Assembly: GCA_003452935.1 (NCBI GenBank)
Contig: DMMY01000031.1
Span: 71,497-135,496, forward strand
Reading direction: 5' to 3'
Length of the DNA: 64,000 nt
From: Elusimicrobiota bacterium
GTDB taxonomy: Bacteria; Elusimicrobiota; Elusimicrobia; UBA1565; UBA9628
The position numbers were made by a program, and so were the translations under genes. Each line of letters opens with the position of its first letter. Within the stretch, counting starts at the first letter, position 1. Positions 46,201 to 48,598 of the stretch are shown in pieces. The notes under the pieces are model-generated. The model saw only the letters and a list, made by a program, of their open reading frames with translations, was not told the DNA's origin and ran no database searches.

Positions 46201-47516
46201 CCTCCAAGAAGTCCCTGGGCAATAATCAATTCCAGGTCAAGATCGAGTGCAATAAATCCCTGCGCAAGCAGATACCGGCCGACGACGATCTTGACCAGAT
46301 CCTGACCTTGGCCTCGGGCGCCGGACAACTGCTCGGCGGCGACAAGGAGCTTGCCTCCAACCGCCGCCGCGTCACGGTCGTTTATCGGGCTTCCGCGGGC
46401 GAGGCCAACTTCAGCCTGCGCATACGGGCCTACTCGCAAGACGTCAACCCGCGCACCGGGACCAATTTTCACGTCGATAAAGTCTTCCCCTTCTACGTGG
46501 GCCTCGACTCCAATTCCACCAAGAAGGTTTCCAATATCCAGGGCGGTTCCGTGGAGTTGGAGCCGACGGTCGACGACGAGGCCTTGGGCTTCTCCGAGCG
46601 CGCCAAGGTGGACCTGCCTCCCGGCACGTTCGCGGACGATTCGGGAGTGATCGTGGCCTCCAATACCGTCGAGGTGGGGCTTTCCAAGGGCCGCGACGAG
46701 AATCTGGCGAAAAACCTGGCCTTGCGCGCCCTGGGCTACGTGCCCGGGACCCTCGACGTCCTGCGCAACCTGGCGGCTTATCCGCCGGAGATGGCGGCGG
46801 CCATCGCGGCCTACCGCGTCCAGAGCTCGTCTGCGGGCACGATCCAGGGCGCCAATCCTTTGAGTTCCTTCTACAACATTTTCCTGCCCGCGGGCATACG
46901 CCACCAGCTCAGGCAGCGCGCCGACCTGACTTTGTCCTATTCCACCGTCGGCTCGCCGCTGGCCGCGGCCAACGCCGAAGCCATCAACGTCTGGTACTTC
47001 GACGCGGCGCTGGGCCGTTACGTCAAGGAAGACAACAACAGGCGCGTGGATCCGGTCAACAAGACCATCACCGTGAGCGTGGATCATTTCTCCACCTTCG
47101 TGGTGCTCGATTCCACGCCCATCGCGAGGATCCAGAATTTCGTCCATACCAACGAGATACTGGCCGTGAACTTCCCCAACCCGTCGGACTGCTCCTGGCA
47201 CGCCAACGTGGCGCGCAACACGGCTTTCGGCGCGGGACAGGTCTTCAACTTTAGAGGCACCATGATCCGCATGACCCTGCCCGAGCCCTCCGGGGTCGTG
47301 TCGGACGCCAAGGTCAATATTTACGACACGGCCGGAAATCTCGTGCGGACCATGAACCCGGGTCCCTTGGAAGGGGGATTCACGCATTATTTGCCCTGGG
47401 ACTGCTCGAATAACAGCGGCCATACCGTGAGTTCCGGCGTGTACTTCGGCGAGGTCGTATGGGGCGGCAAGCGGCGGCTTTTCAAGATGGCGATCATCAA
47501 AGGCAGCGGCCTATGA
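22233..47516 (+). CDS. Giant modular surface protein, 8,427 residues
   Basis: An uninterrupted 25.3-kb frame starts at a GTG giving a signal peptide (MTPRKTPGFAACLALGGILS...AFA). Approximate domain order: right-handed beta-helix (30-1090); Ig-like domains (1100-1360); propeller-like repeats (1360-1737, 2636-3003 and 5556-5927); NW...CxWD modules (near 1740 and 3290); jelly-roll-like domains (2026-2170, 2486-2627) around a concanavalin-like segment; two PA-IL-lectin-like domains (3175-3283, 3927-4046); 13 units with a DxNxNxxxDxxEP motif (3660-6390); two PPC-like domains (4856-4980, 6046-6163); a FlgD-like domain (6666-6777); carboxypeptidase-regulatory-like beta-sandwiches (6776-7980); and a final FlgD-like domain (8337-8427). 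A secreted or cell-surface adhesin or sugar-binding role is inferred. The stop overlaps the PorV-like gene. Confidence 0.93.
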   Translation: MTPRKTPGFAACLALGGILSLISSRAFAVTCGQTVTVRQGGGGHYSSISAAVAAVPSTLSNDYCIVVDSATYYEQVTVQKITANQYRLSIVRDWNMSSSLAPTIVPPASSTAAFQVMNASVSIIGFNIAPNLSLPYGVRASSAMVDISSVNVNDNSGHISQAGIWITSATSVSASSVTVQNARGLYATGSYLDISRSSFSAASPWPALHFFGVAYSSVTQVWVKNTSGVGLQLGNGSLFNTIRMSRFEGNVSGAAVYLNNAAFNEIKDSEIINIWSHALYLNGSGTTNNTIRQSSMTSMASSSYAAYIYSQAAGNTITQSYIFNPSYDALQIYSADFNTISLSTVVSQGNAASGHALYILGTSSGNLVTQSRLRSDYYSAARLYNSSLPGARFNTISFSTLTTNSSNSSDGALSFGGRTASNTVSDCYLENTNTSAVSRTVYFNSLNHFNVIAQSTIAARGSAKAVSFDTLAGPPYSMYNVLRQSRIQSQGASAVYFNFSSRNQILQSTITAHVSGASEAAVYLNQATGTVISGSLISNSMGTGVCLYNASRDNIISLSTVTGASDNGSVYLWGSSSNTITDSYVFSPSSHAVRATYNGAAQSTYTHIVNSRLVTMGLSSKYALYLESASSSTVEGSLLSSNGNAVMVNGAANVRIDKSTITAKAGATYGALILASAAQTRVDQSFIANNGMGSGVKIQGVSNFNTISQSTITANSSNDSEAAVYLSGNNVLDNTVATSYVQNTQGHALLMDASVQRSTVTQSFFYGGSGSYAALYFNTAANNLIDQCRILNPASYGYGVRFDYGATSGNVVRLSTITSDSTALQIYNGASGNLITQSYLESRQDFPTLDIAPYGSGYSNYNTVSQSTLIGTPPSSANAAVLNIEQANYNVVQNSFIHNLGRGVAARIKRGSSQGSLQNQVLTSTLTVANDDGFHVESSSASILSGSYVWAPLAAVVVSGSSSTAISASRLFGNDVVKVQAESQDLQITSCALTGFGSVGIILGRGNKGVLAITSNVMTGLYIGVDFYNQPAELRVSSLSFVSPWSAGGWGISYSDSGGVIVSTFLGVGFFADEMTKNLYAPNLGFGSRITMRNAKGPKAGPAFQNANASYVEWVDGNPKASFGATPPVLLASAAPASINGEAFAYDGALVGEVQVAVGRMTDNYWWNSPARLWQASGPVLSTAVFSGGASGTWQWIDQNLFSALSSETTYFFLARATDTLGQVQSADASLVVRFDQNAPAVLVISPAGGESAAGFPQIAGTAQDAFSGIDASSVVVRISSGPGFSGYWNGSAWSMMLSSHPAAFVGDSSGTWVYVSTPPAGMLAPGTQYKVEAWARDRAGNIGPVDVKTFTYEGASVSVNFDFTGNINTGARIASQNAQHEAGRHVFIDKVTAGGPFYQALFMSTTSVSHDRPSLAVLARYDSSGLFMSSAALKGNASGDAMAMDSSGNLYVGERKIDGAAAPQLWISKYSPQLTLISSQAVSRFDVGNVTRMASDGTFIYTINDGGSVSNSAKLIKYDGNLTPLATAEYSINGLQTNGDAIALDGSGNAFVMVSTGHAPGAAQLLLKYGPSFDGAAPSASLDIAGLGLAQEAGDLAVMGSNLFYLHPDPAGSHLYLRKFDTNLGYTGVSSTMTDVGSPLAAGLLKPGLDGNLYLVTTDTYSVTGGGQILAAKFDQDLNGLGVARRSDSGPSGGNDLGLGLAVDGADNVVAVGMTFNGSNDDVAIARMSVMSIVGQTKIWSAPAGGNASVGSNWTPAGAPQSGDYVVFDADSNYCDWDLNVTLASVTFTGAFNGRVDFNAAITVNGPFELFNGTASFTGHPAMTHIFNGPVTLAGSAADFRIQQTTVVFAGSVTANAGWLEVGNAALVKAGVIRMNSGSAFTLWENGAYGPATVTSTGTDTGSWLDLGLYGQIDISTGIFKRLSPAGLQIGSMASLVSLSSFAFSGPLLSGATAVNFVDPASYFVSTFTNVNFMAPEIGININAQNLAANARITVRGPKGPRSGPPFENDPSSVVWWPDAGGAGGIDEGWESGPGLAESPLPWSTGGAAHWFVDAANAASGVRSVRSGAAGDNQTSYLEISLNILTPGYVGFKFKTDTEASFDFLRFKINGSQRDAVSGSNVWTSTSFYVGTTGQTFFRWEYGKDSSGSVGEDAVWVDEIQFPPYNLAGSEIPSEISDDFERSDSCAVGNNWMKTDGQNLCVDNHRLRFFMSSPNAGLITQKVDQGPAFGFKADLGPGSNLGYGCHYSHWLMRRADGSVAAGNIPKAHALRIYRYDCNQQQPGDYPQTINYSASKVEAYDNGSFYDHQFSSFQFTGTLRVAATFYADGSIRGRVLELETGRPYEFMFASKTVASPGDNVGLGLSDMDSGTPWATIDSVTVSGLGALNNPYFGAGGAGIFPPGFFSEVSSTSFRAAWNSTYAGGTQYQVQASPDPAFGGGIKSASPYLPYAVLTGLSSDTTYFVRVSTLGADNGPWFELGQVRTLKAVDVDFENGIFDMSQLPWALGGTMPWLVQVGTAHTGLYAAQSGASYANQSSFMELTVNVLSPGNISFFRKVSSEENYDWLRFYIDAALQEQWSGELGWGQASYPAGSGMHTFRWEYSKDVSVDKYSDAAFVDNISLPAYSTASSQGLLTGNFQSVQGAIFDGGKEDRGYAVAVDTTNYFVYSVGQSSRPGSGADYLIVKYNFGGIAVASAAFEASVSPPVDPDDERPWAAAVDPRNGDLYVAGSFFDSAKAGGLLVKFGSNLVFKTSATFSGSIRAEAQSVALDAAGNVFVSGNVDNGGGEVFKVGKYSENLAWQADGTFPAAADSYASGLAVDGSGNVYVAGADAGSSGYLFKFANNLGAWVSSATMALGPKNNDERLIRVAVNPAGTSVYAAGDWYNGADKDFWVGRFSPALGLISTSTYNRGLGDIALDVAVATNGAVYVTGASTGSDRDVMTLRYGANLNLEGSQVFDSGKADSAWGLRAWGGYVFVAGFSGMNMGEDMRTLRQSLAGSEGPSITAYIQGMNLAPATASASVYQMPMLRLGLWSENGNSSWYGQKVYLQGDVPASQVMVSLSSSASPAYDPGSDKMLYYGSVQAGAVPYAQLYFQNQLITASTRYFFLSVSYANAPVGAGLQVGAASPADFYMSGGEVSPSGAPWQSGLARIQFDFWANPFSNPAMQYYATPSSLPVVSGGYYTGLHINGGQQLRVEASGLWTDGTNGWFDPDGNPSGAGGRLVPGSYRGALVGRVGAGGWFGLGKNSTATVTQSGDLYLAMNDDNFSDNASSIAVRYYVLASTMAKVWAGGYPGFETKADFSSNWINGKPFNGDRVVFDDSSYDCDWDIPNLSLRLLEMTTSYARTVRLINSGAANSLTVTDGAVLERGTLDLGYNNQLAVPGTLLVKSSATLNLGAGQTRLQVGTLRLTGNSLLSGYSYTDYGRSTIENAPGVALAQFLVEFATVDLQGYGPTLANVGALDISAGARINAFDRVRVTGSAPNPNPTVRFHAGSPIQRTLTGWEFDASVSTNVDGSDVAPGSNIVFSYSSGPRMGSPFEADPKGVIAWSPDGGGSGSISGQISGGFPGTYWIFATTDPAGGIAEMSVVMSSGSGSSPQNYILTGLRAPATYYIFGFRSADSWPSAASPRGGYGYAGGSWLSLPRFLAPGAALTGTDLALASWVSVSGQISRNTAQLGPVLVQAWRDGALQASTAAGSGYFQMTVPSAVGYEFRAFVDVNGNAALDYFEASASSSPVDATFAHSLDFNGAAGQGPAISGGSAGLGGTISVATATAHSGSIAANTDQALLKLALSAANLDATLHAIAVRYDGDISPGGVGIGVFTDDNANGVFDGNAQDMSRASAWLFIGGPSSATLQFWDAQTIAAGTSKTFFLTVSNYNTGRSRLVIESTGSFALTAGDMADQKFYPVDSGWAQVKRVAQANMEAFPYNSGGNWTGFTVYQGQALDISAQGVWYSSAGASGSGPGGIPGTEGQNTVLPSAKIGELIARVNSYDAMDQGSGDRNWFAVGVGTTGHIVRNSGDLILAMNDYVGAYYDNAGGIFVDYSVAGATTGAVGGTVYYTGAWTGTVDVVANLKNYSALIPQAAVTFALRANTTYYPYVIPGLRPGEGYVITAQASTNTVVFGRSAEDRLSVVLGSTVTADVTLSLGSCTVSGVISYGGVLRQGLYRIVVTTRPDFENPIFVGEAATQAAGAFTIHDLPIPNTFYFGSFLDGNYNGMPDGPEPLGYYGSTNPRRGLSDWALAMTPVYVPVASSAVSGISFDLVDNGAISGNVSLPQGAQGKVVVSGLRGAAKESQAQVWLPMYSPGSMYYSVGLLRPATHYALFAFLDRNSNGSQDPGEESYYSGSGLSVPSGGEAKHDFALQSATAPPAATGFFGAGRAGGVAFSWNPVPGATQYRLVTATAGIAAVLAHPASGYLDALPDNTSSQIRAVAAANFDGASTSAFVAPVYSLAVTPADLSTAAVYTSSVTLSWSAANPPGTQYVLYRSTDPAKYGVPALSTAAAPASDRGLAAAATYFWRLVAINGNGIQTGYGGQVSTVTKATAGPSIAGELSYAGAQRGGIIVQAFGNSAFVGTASATAVMPNTSLQPYFLSLVGNATYFLRAFVDYNGDGVRQSSEAAGSFNAAVVPHPIRILAGPATGYNFAIAADTVAPAIPAGLRASPGLRQVSLSWGGVIRSADGSPLTDLQGYMVQRTTVTGVNPLWSDLFALPISTTIYVDQVPLDGVQNFYRVLALDIGDNRSLPSGSVAAVASLGGAVSGAVSVYCNQASGQFRVRLSTMPSPNAPFLYESLVTSFSFTGLPDNSTGYFLRAFLDKNNDGANDFLAEPSGAFGGLNSAYPISVFNGSAVPGVNVTLCDRTRIFVSSTLAASLAANDCPALDKGPGYYADLYAFPVGDGSAGSLGLGSQIRLKMWGAAYDTELILLSPDGRVIGRDNRPGGAVLLSTVTQSGVYVLEATSFNPGQTGPYDISLDVSGGFAGVISGSAAYSGAQAGPVKIQLFNSADASASPIQIVNIPGFASPSYFQFSGLADGYYYVRAFRDGNANMVQDPGEPVGAFGASVSSPTAVIITGGVSNQPQGLSVTMTDPAVGAVKGVIFYDGSQPGAMRIDVGQCAPGQPSCDVMRDLAVAGVTSTGAANAYLLNFLPPATNYFLRAYVDSNANKQPDIMEAKTSSGPIGIVANSTVTLGLILRDPGSGAAGAGTLRGIVDYPGVKTGAIMVGFSRSPSFTFMDYTINMVATGTYIKPGVVGGATYYMAGFMDVNGNGNPDDASGEPVGVGAPEGFGGAVGFDNPAAIFVPLSGATTANLTFADPPTGEVRGRVTYGGAAPADKPLVVQIWRPNSSGPNNSRKVYIPRQAGVSEYNYALQFLAAGGNYSASAVVDSNGNDRTDYGEPYGQYGYCGGFGPCYGTAISVSSGPGTYPTYGVDFTVNDPGSFGGGTNGGVIRGDVTYMGTLAGPIVVRFFDNPGYEGLPLYTTAFHNLPVGPAEIMFRKDLLAFGTYYLDAYRGDGDYNPTYHGYGRLNGGNPITVSPSHPENWSEYGSVSDPGAGGSLNVFTGSFAASGGARFDGGATDFSAAVVADVVTGGGPYLYVEGISKQFNGTHALVARYGPTGVMLSSVTVAESDDAELPVVDDAGRLYQGGRLRDGNDGPSTGTITQYGAGLNLIRSVQFPQLLDARTLAWRSPDLYAAAMSPGWDDKALMVLKIDPDTFVVSSTGTVPFARMDIGVQALGVDASGNVYVFAAVNNLDKPNMGFLLKFDSSLNLVGSPKDVTSLDLPRPWGTAMAVGPSGEVYLAGSPSGKSYAVTYKFDSNLVYQASATYSPIVKHFSGGIGNIGVDGAGYVYEAWEAPVNGGDFAILRYDPNLALVSTRTFDGLDNTKEDFPFSLAVKDVNNVFVTGGVNNGQNLDWATIKVDMGTTGSISGAGAVVVITTQTAARAIWGGLSYNGTLVTSGTVRAVLLGPDPGNPANEIPIRFSTAPFGASRQYLFNNLQPATYRIQAFIDLNGNLMPEAGEPVAYSTATGVYFSTYTIPHMNLTLCDRRQIVVNQTLADALAASDCPAPDHDGSPQRLYTFWGVRGQPVTIGMEAVGFYDSYLMLYGPDGRLLTNDDQSGGNGNARITNFVLPQDGLYTVAASAWGMTTGSFRLSLKGSDATLGSVSGTIEYLGNQGGQIVVALFSSVNFSSVSYVTSQVLTSTRNFTFASLPTGTTYYMGSFVDVNSNLQPDAGEDGGNYGASEANNWQSLPISLQSGQNVYGANITIHPQMVANQAYVTGNIAYSGARFGPVRVELWPSADFKGRPAAVRELPNGPGPYDAAVPGGMSFFLRAYMDLNGNFQPDAEEPKGVYSPSNQGAEPLYAAANAQLVNIDMVIKDPWASQGGLGASGEGSAAILPSTVAAGTQVFFATITYTAGSNGIHGGGRAGFVVPSGFSWPQWAGVTAQVVNPPSTAVISAVSFAGQSAYVSLNAGEWLKPGEQIKFVYGPAWVPCMTSSATFSVVSAQFAFIPLQPLFEGAANQSLTVVPGPAAFIQPVNPYITLKSGELSSAQALEARDFCGNRAPVATAAAAMLRAKRFSQTTFNFNEYDDTVGFSTSANLALSTDVAVNFAVGQSSRAFFVLANSTGFRNFELFFNLAGPSTYYYGFTVLPQNALTGVSVATFPAAAGGNSVTITPNNDGAADQAYLSFRLGESNQGWHVLVSSVPFKDGVWPAPIWERWGWGQPAMGEVAWDGRYSPWISGGVRVPSGLYYVRVEVGGSGGVHDDRASVRVSVPQVAGRFHDLGNGQPPYAPLAQARIQVYGPNGSMFTQTDGNGDYFLPGVSAGVYNVFVSRDDFLDGNLSVTVDASGAVSTFTALSSAATGYINANSGIDVLMRRAPVLYVAPRISSAAFGVSFSSQTEQWGNIMVKSSTMAAFQQTLFSPMRLPAGTTTFDDGGRWDAALSSFVVRTTIKFNVAVGTYSVEAQFLGFDRSTASVYVGWDGIRVALPEFTRKSRISGTVALSANAEGRFVSVNAVPAATGTALTGGFGGVYLPQGVLTGNYSIFNLDAGTYAVRANASGYSALSSTVAVPASSDVVVNFPALPAGAQISGQVFVGPATTGRSLALYVNAWAPGSMNFGSTVVFRAGGGGGLAIPYVLKGLDAGTTYQLYCNLSGVEDMKLDALEDLPIKALAGSTTDFHYVANTGVIAGTITLPSGSTDFASLILFGETVASVRPTRVGEKFSVDVVTDPVDGLGDFTCVSNGAPPDNDGYCPANVATFTVTGLNTETFDITFLYRTNGQTRKQRLAVVNGRTTNAEIDLRDPTYAIAGSINNRITNTRFNTNPKIVANAPYGKPPGWPAELSSSTARVLAIRQDIAQFNVAISTIFDAAATRVGFLTEGGSFTISNVPSGVYYVRTENLRACATCEVDVPAAGAVVRVANNVSGVNLDLSDGYSVAGSISLDGGIRDARVLQVAVRNRRQEVVRSSTVYLGDASSGLMANSVDYTFSNLPANEFYTLSVNGTQYPIKYVGPPIKFPDPSLSPNGLAANLSNQNVLMKRAAYLVGRLKDTNTGELINSANAALLAPSFRISAMANPWVEGGYAQSPLSTATLNRPIAEDSYFRVGPLLPDIAYDLRLAQTSWDAGALMQGSQNYAPVVMSGLVAQGGEIKDVGVVALSQGQSITGVVRSTTTGSPLGGLKLRSKPSFGFIEMNVETMTNGQGRYTLWVSTAVSNQFDVTVAPRDGNLASDGMRYGEVTARNVIVSTTPVDFALRPLLASVTGHVAVADAAGGGELAYPFGTNRGYPAAALNLQPQGVVPNENPLGDIEAMTDAQGYFEVPGLSTGTYDLRAASLGYMVYKATVTTDASGFRIYAGSNTPANYVPGNMIVLTRGATVSGRIIKSDGSAPNETEVGGVAAANFAQNEFVMGSVDVDAVAKTVNSYSISGFKTGVSYDLLILPKEKGDSVNGPVEGMGVSFSVAEATSTKNINLTYVSSALDCVPASKKSLGNNQFQVKIECNKSLRKQIPADDDLDQILTLASGAGQLLGGDKELASNRRRVTVVYRASAGEANFSLRIRAYSQDVNPRTGTNFHVDKVFPFYVGLDSNSTKKVSNIQGGSVELEPTVDDEALGFSERAKVDLPPGTFADDSGVIVASNTVEVGLSKGRDENLAKNLALRALGYVPGTLDVLRNLAAYPPEMAAAIAAYRVQSSSAGTIQGANPLSSFYNIFLPAGIRHQLRQRADLTLSYSTVGSPLAAANAEAINVWYFDAALGRYVKEDNNRRVDPVNKTITVSVDHFSTFVVLDSTPIARIQNFVHTNEILAVNFPNPSDCSWHANVARNTAFGAGQVFNFRGTMIRMTLPEPSGVVSDAKVNIYDTAGNLVRTMNPGPLEGGFTHYLPWDCSNNSGHTVSSGVYFGEVVWGGKRRLFKMAIIKGSGL
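22320..25500 (+). repeat. Beta-helix repeat region at the N-terminus of the giant protein
   Basis: About 1,060 residues are made of irregular rungs of roughly 23-30 residues, with recurring phrases such as NTISQSTI, NTITDSYV, NVIAQSTI and SSSNTI. This is the pattern of pectin-lyase-like right-handed parallel beta-helices. The first rungs (GGHYSSISAAVAAVPS) resemble pectinesterase-type openings. The rungs are low in charge and high in Ser, Asn and Thr, as in surface adhesins. Confidence 0.75.
33220..41370 (+). repeat. Array of 13 Ca-binding-like beta-sandwich units in the giant protein
   Basis: Units begin with phrases such as VSGxISYxG, IxGxxxYxGxxxG or VxGxIxYxG near 33220, 34690, 35040, 35881, 36505, 37185, 37516, 37852, 38197, 38578, 40069, 40729 and 41070. 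Twelve contain an acidic motif like DVNGNGNPDxxxGEP, DSNANKQPDIMEA or DLNGNFQPDAEEP; the unit near 38578 has a degenerate form (RGDGDYNPT). The five consecutive units from 37185 are spaced 331-381 bases apart. The motif resembles dockerin or thrombospondin-3 calcium loops. Calcium binding is inferred. Confidence 0.7.
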
Positions 47517-48466
47517 GAAATCCGATCCTGGCTCTGGCGGCGGTTCTAGCCCTGGCGGCGCCGGCTTGCGCCGTCAACTCCCGCGCCGGCACTTCGGGCG
47601 CCCAGTTCCTGAAATTGGGAGCCGGGGCGCGCGCCGGCGGCATGGCCGACTCCTTTGCCGCCGTGGCGGATGACGCCTATGCCGCCTATTACAATCCCGC
47701 GGGCCTGACCCAGCTCAAGGGCACCCAGCTGGGCGGGGCTCATTCGACCTATTTCGAGGGCATGAGCTACTCGGTTCTGAATTTCGCCGTGCCCTTCGTC
47801 CGCTCGGAGGAATACTCGCGCCATGCCCTGGGCGTGGGGATTTATTATCTTTCGGTGGGGGACATCGAGAGACGCACCTCGGATTCCACCGATCCGTCGG
47901 GGAGCTTCTCCGCCTCGGACGGCGCCTATGCCCTTTCCTATGCCTACGCTTTCGACCGGAATTTGAGCCTGGGGCTCACGGGCAAGTATATTTCCCAGAG
48001 CATAGACTCCTACAAAGCCCGGACCTTCGCGGCCGACGCGGCGGCGCTGTACCATGTCAATCCCGAAGGCGCCCGGCCGGTCAGCGTGGCGGCCGTGCTC
48101 AAGAACGCGGGCGGCAAGGCCGAGGGCTATGTCGCGGGGCAGGGAGACCCGCTGCCCTTGGGCGCGGCCTTGGCCGGATCCTGGCGCGCGGTGCCCAAGC
48201 GTTTTGTCGTCGATCTGGAAACCGCCAAGTACCGCGATTCGGACATCTTCGTGAGCTTTGGGGGGGAATATACCCATCCCTTCAACGACGGGGTATCCGG
48301 CGCCCTGCGCTGCGGCTATTCATCCCTGCGCAAGGACAACGACGGCTTAAACGGCGTGGCCATGGGCGCGGGGATCAATTTTTACAAGGCCTCCTTCGAT
48401 TTCGCCTGGCAGCCGTTCGGGACCTTGGGCGATACCTTCCGCTACTCCCTCCTGGTTCGTTTCTAG
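47513..48466 (+). CDS. PorV/PorQ (UPF0164)-family outer-membrane protein
   Basis: The ATG at 47513 overlaps the giant gene's TGA (ATGA), giving a 317-residue protein with signal peptide MRNPILALAAVLALAAPACA. The mature start SRAGTSGAQFLKLGAGARAGGMADSFAAVADDAYAAYYNPAGL is the signature of the PorV/PorQ/UPF0164 family. The remainder looks like barrel strands ending in SLLVRF. PorV is an outer-membrane shuttle of the type IX secretion system of Bacteroidota that delivers proteins with C-terminal signal domains. Here it is translationally coupled to a giant protein that ends in a FlgD-like domain. A related export or anchoring role is inferred. Confidence 0.88.
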   Translation: MRNPILALAAVLALAAPACAVNSRAGTSGAQFLKLGAGARAGGMADSFAAVADDAYAAYYNPAGLTQLKGTQLGGAHSTYFEGMSYSVLNFAVPFVRSEEYSRHALGVGIYYLSVGDIERRTSDSTDPSGSFSASDGAYALSYAYAFDRNLSLGLTGKYISQSIDSYKARTFAADAAALYHVNPEGARPVSVAAVLKNAGGKAEGYVAGQGDPLPLGAALAGSWRAVPKRFVVDLETAKYRDSDIFVSFGGEYTHPFNDGVSGALRCGYSSLRKDNDGLNGVAMGAGINFYKASFDFAWQPFGTLGDTFRYSLLVRF

Positions 48467-48545
48467 CGGATGCTTTGAGCGCAAAACCTCATCGACCCAC
48501 CCGGCGTAGGTCTTAAGTCCCCCCGTACGCTTCTCCTAATGGCCC

Positions 48546-48573
48546 TGGACCGGTACCGCGAGACGGCTATACT
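48546..48573 (+). promoter_or_regulatory. Possible promoter of the GT-B enzyme gene
   Basis: TGGACC (48546-48551), 16 bases, TATACT (48568-48573). The -10 box is good and the -35 box moderate. The gene starts at 48599. The 132-base gap after the PorV-like gene shows no strong terminator. Confidence 0.4.
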
Positions 48574-48598
48574 TTAATGTCGGGGTTTTGACCATAAG

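Noticed and set aside
44280..47423. 1,047-residue minus-strand open frame opposite the giant gene
   Set aside because: Same kind of shadow: it mirrors the coding frame and has no recognisable domain, while the plus strand encodes clear beta-sandwich repeats.
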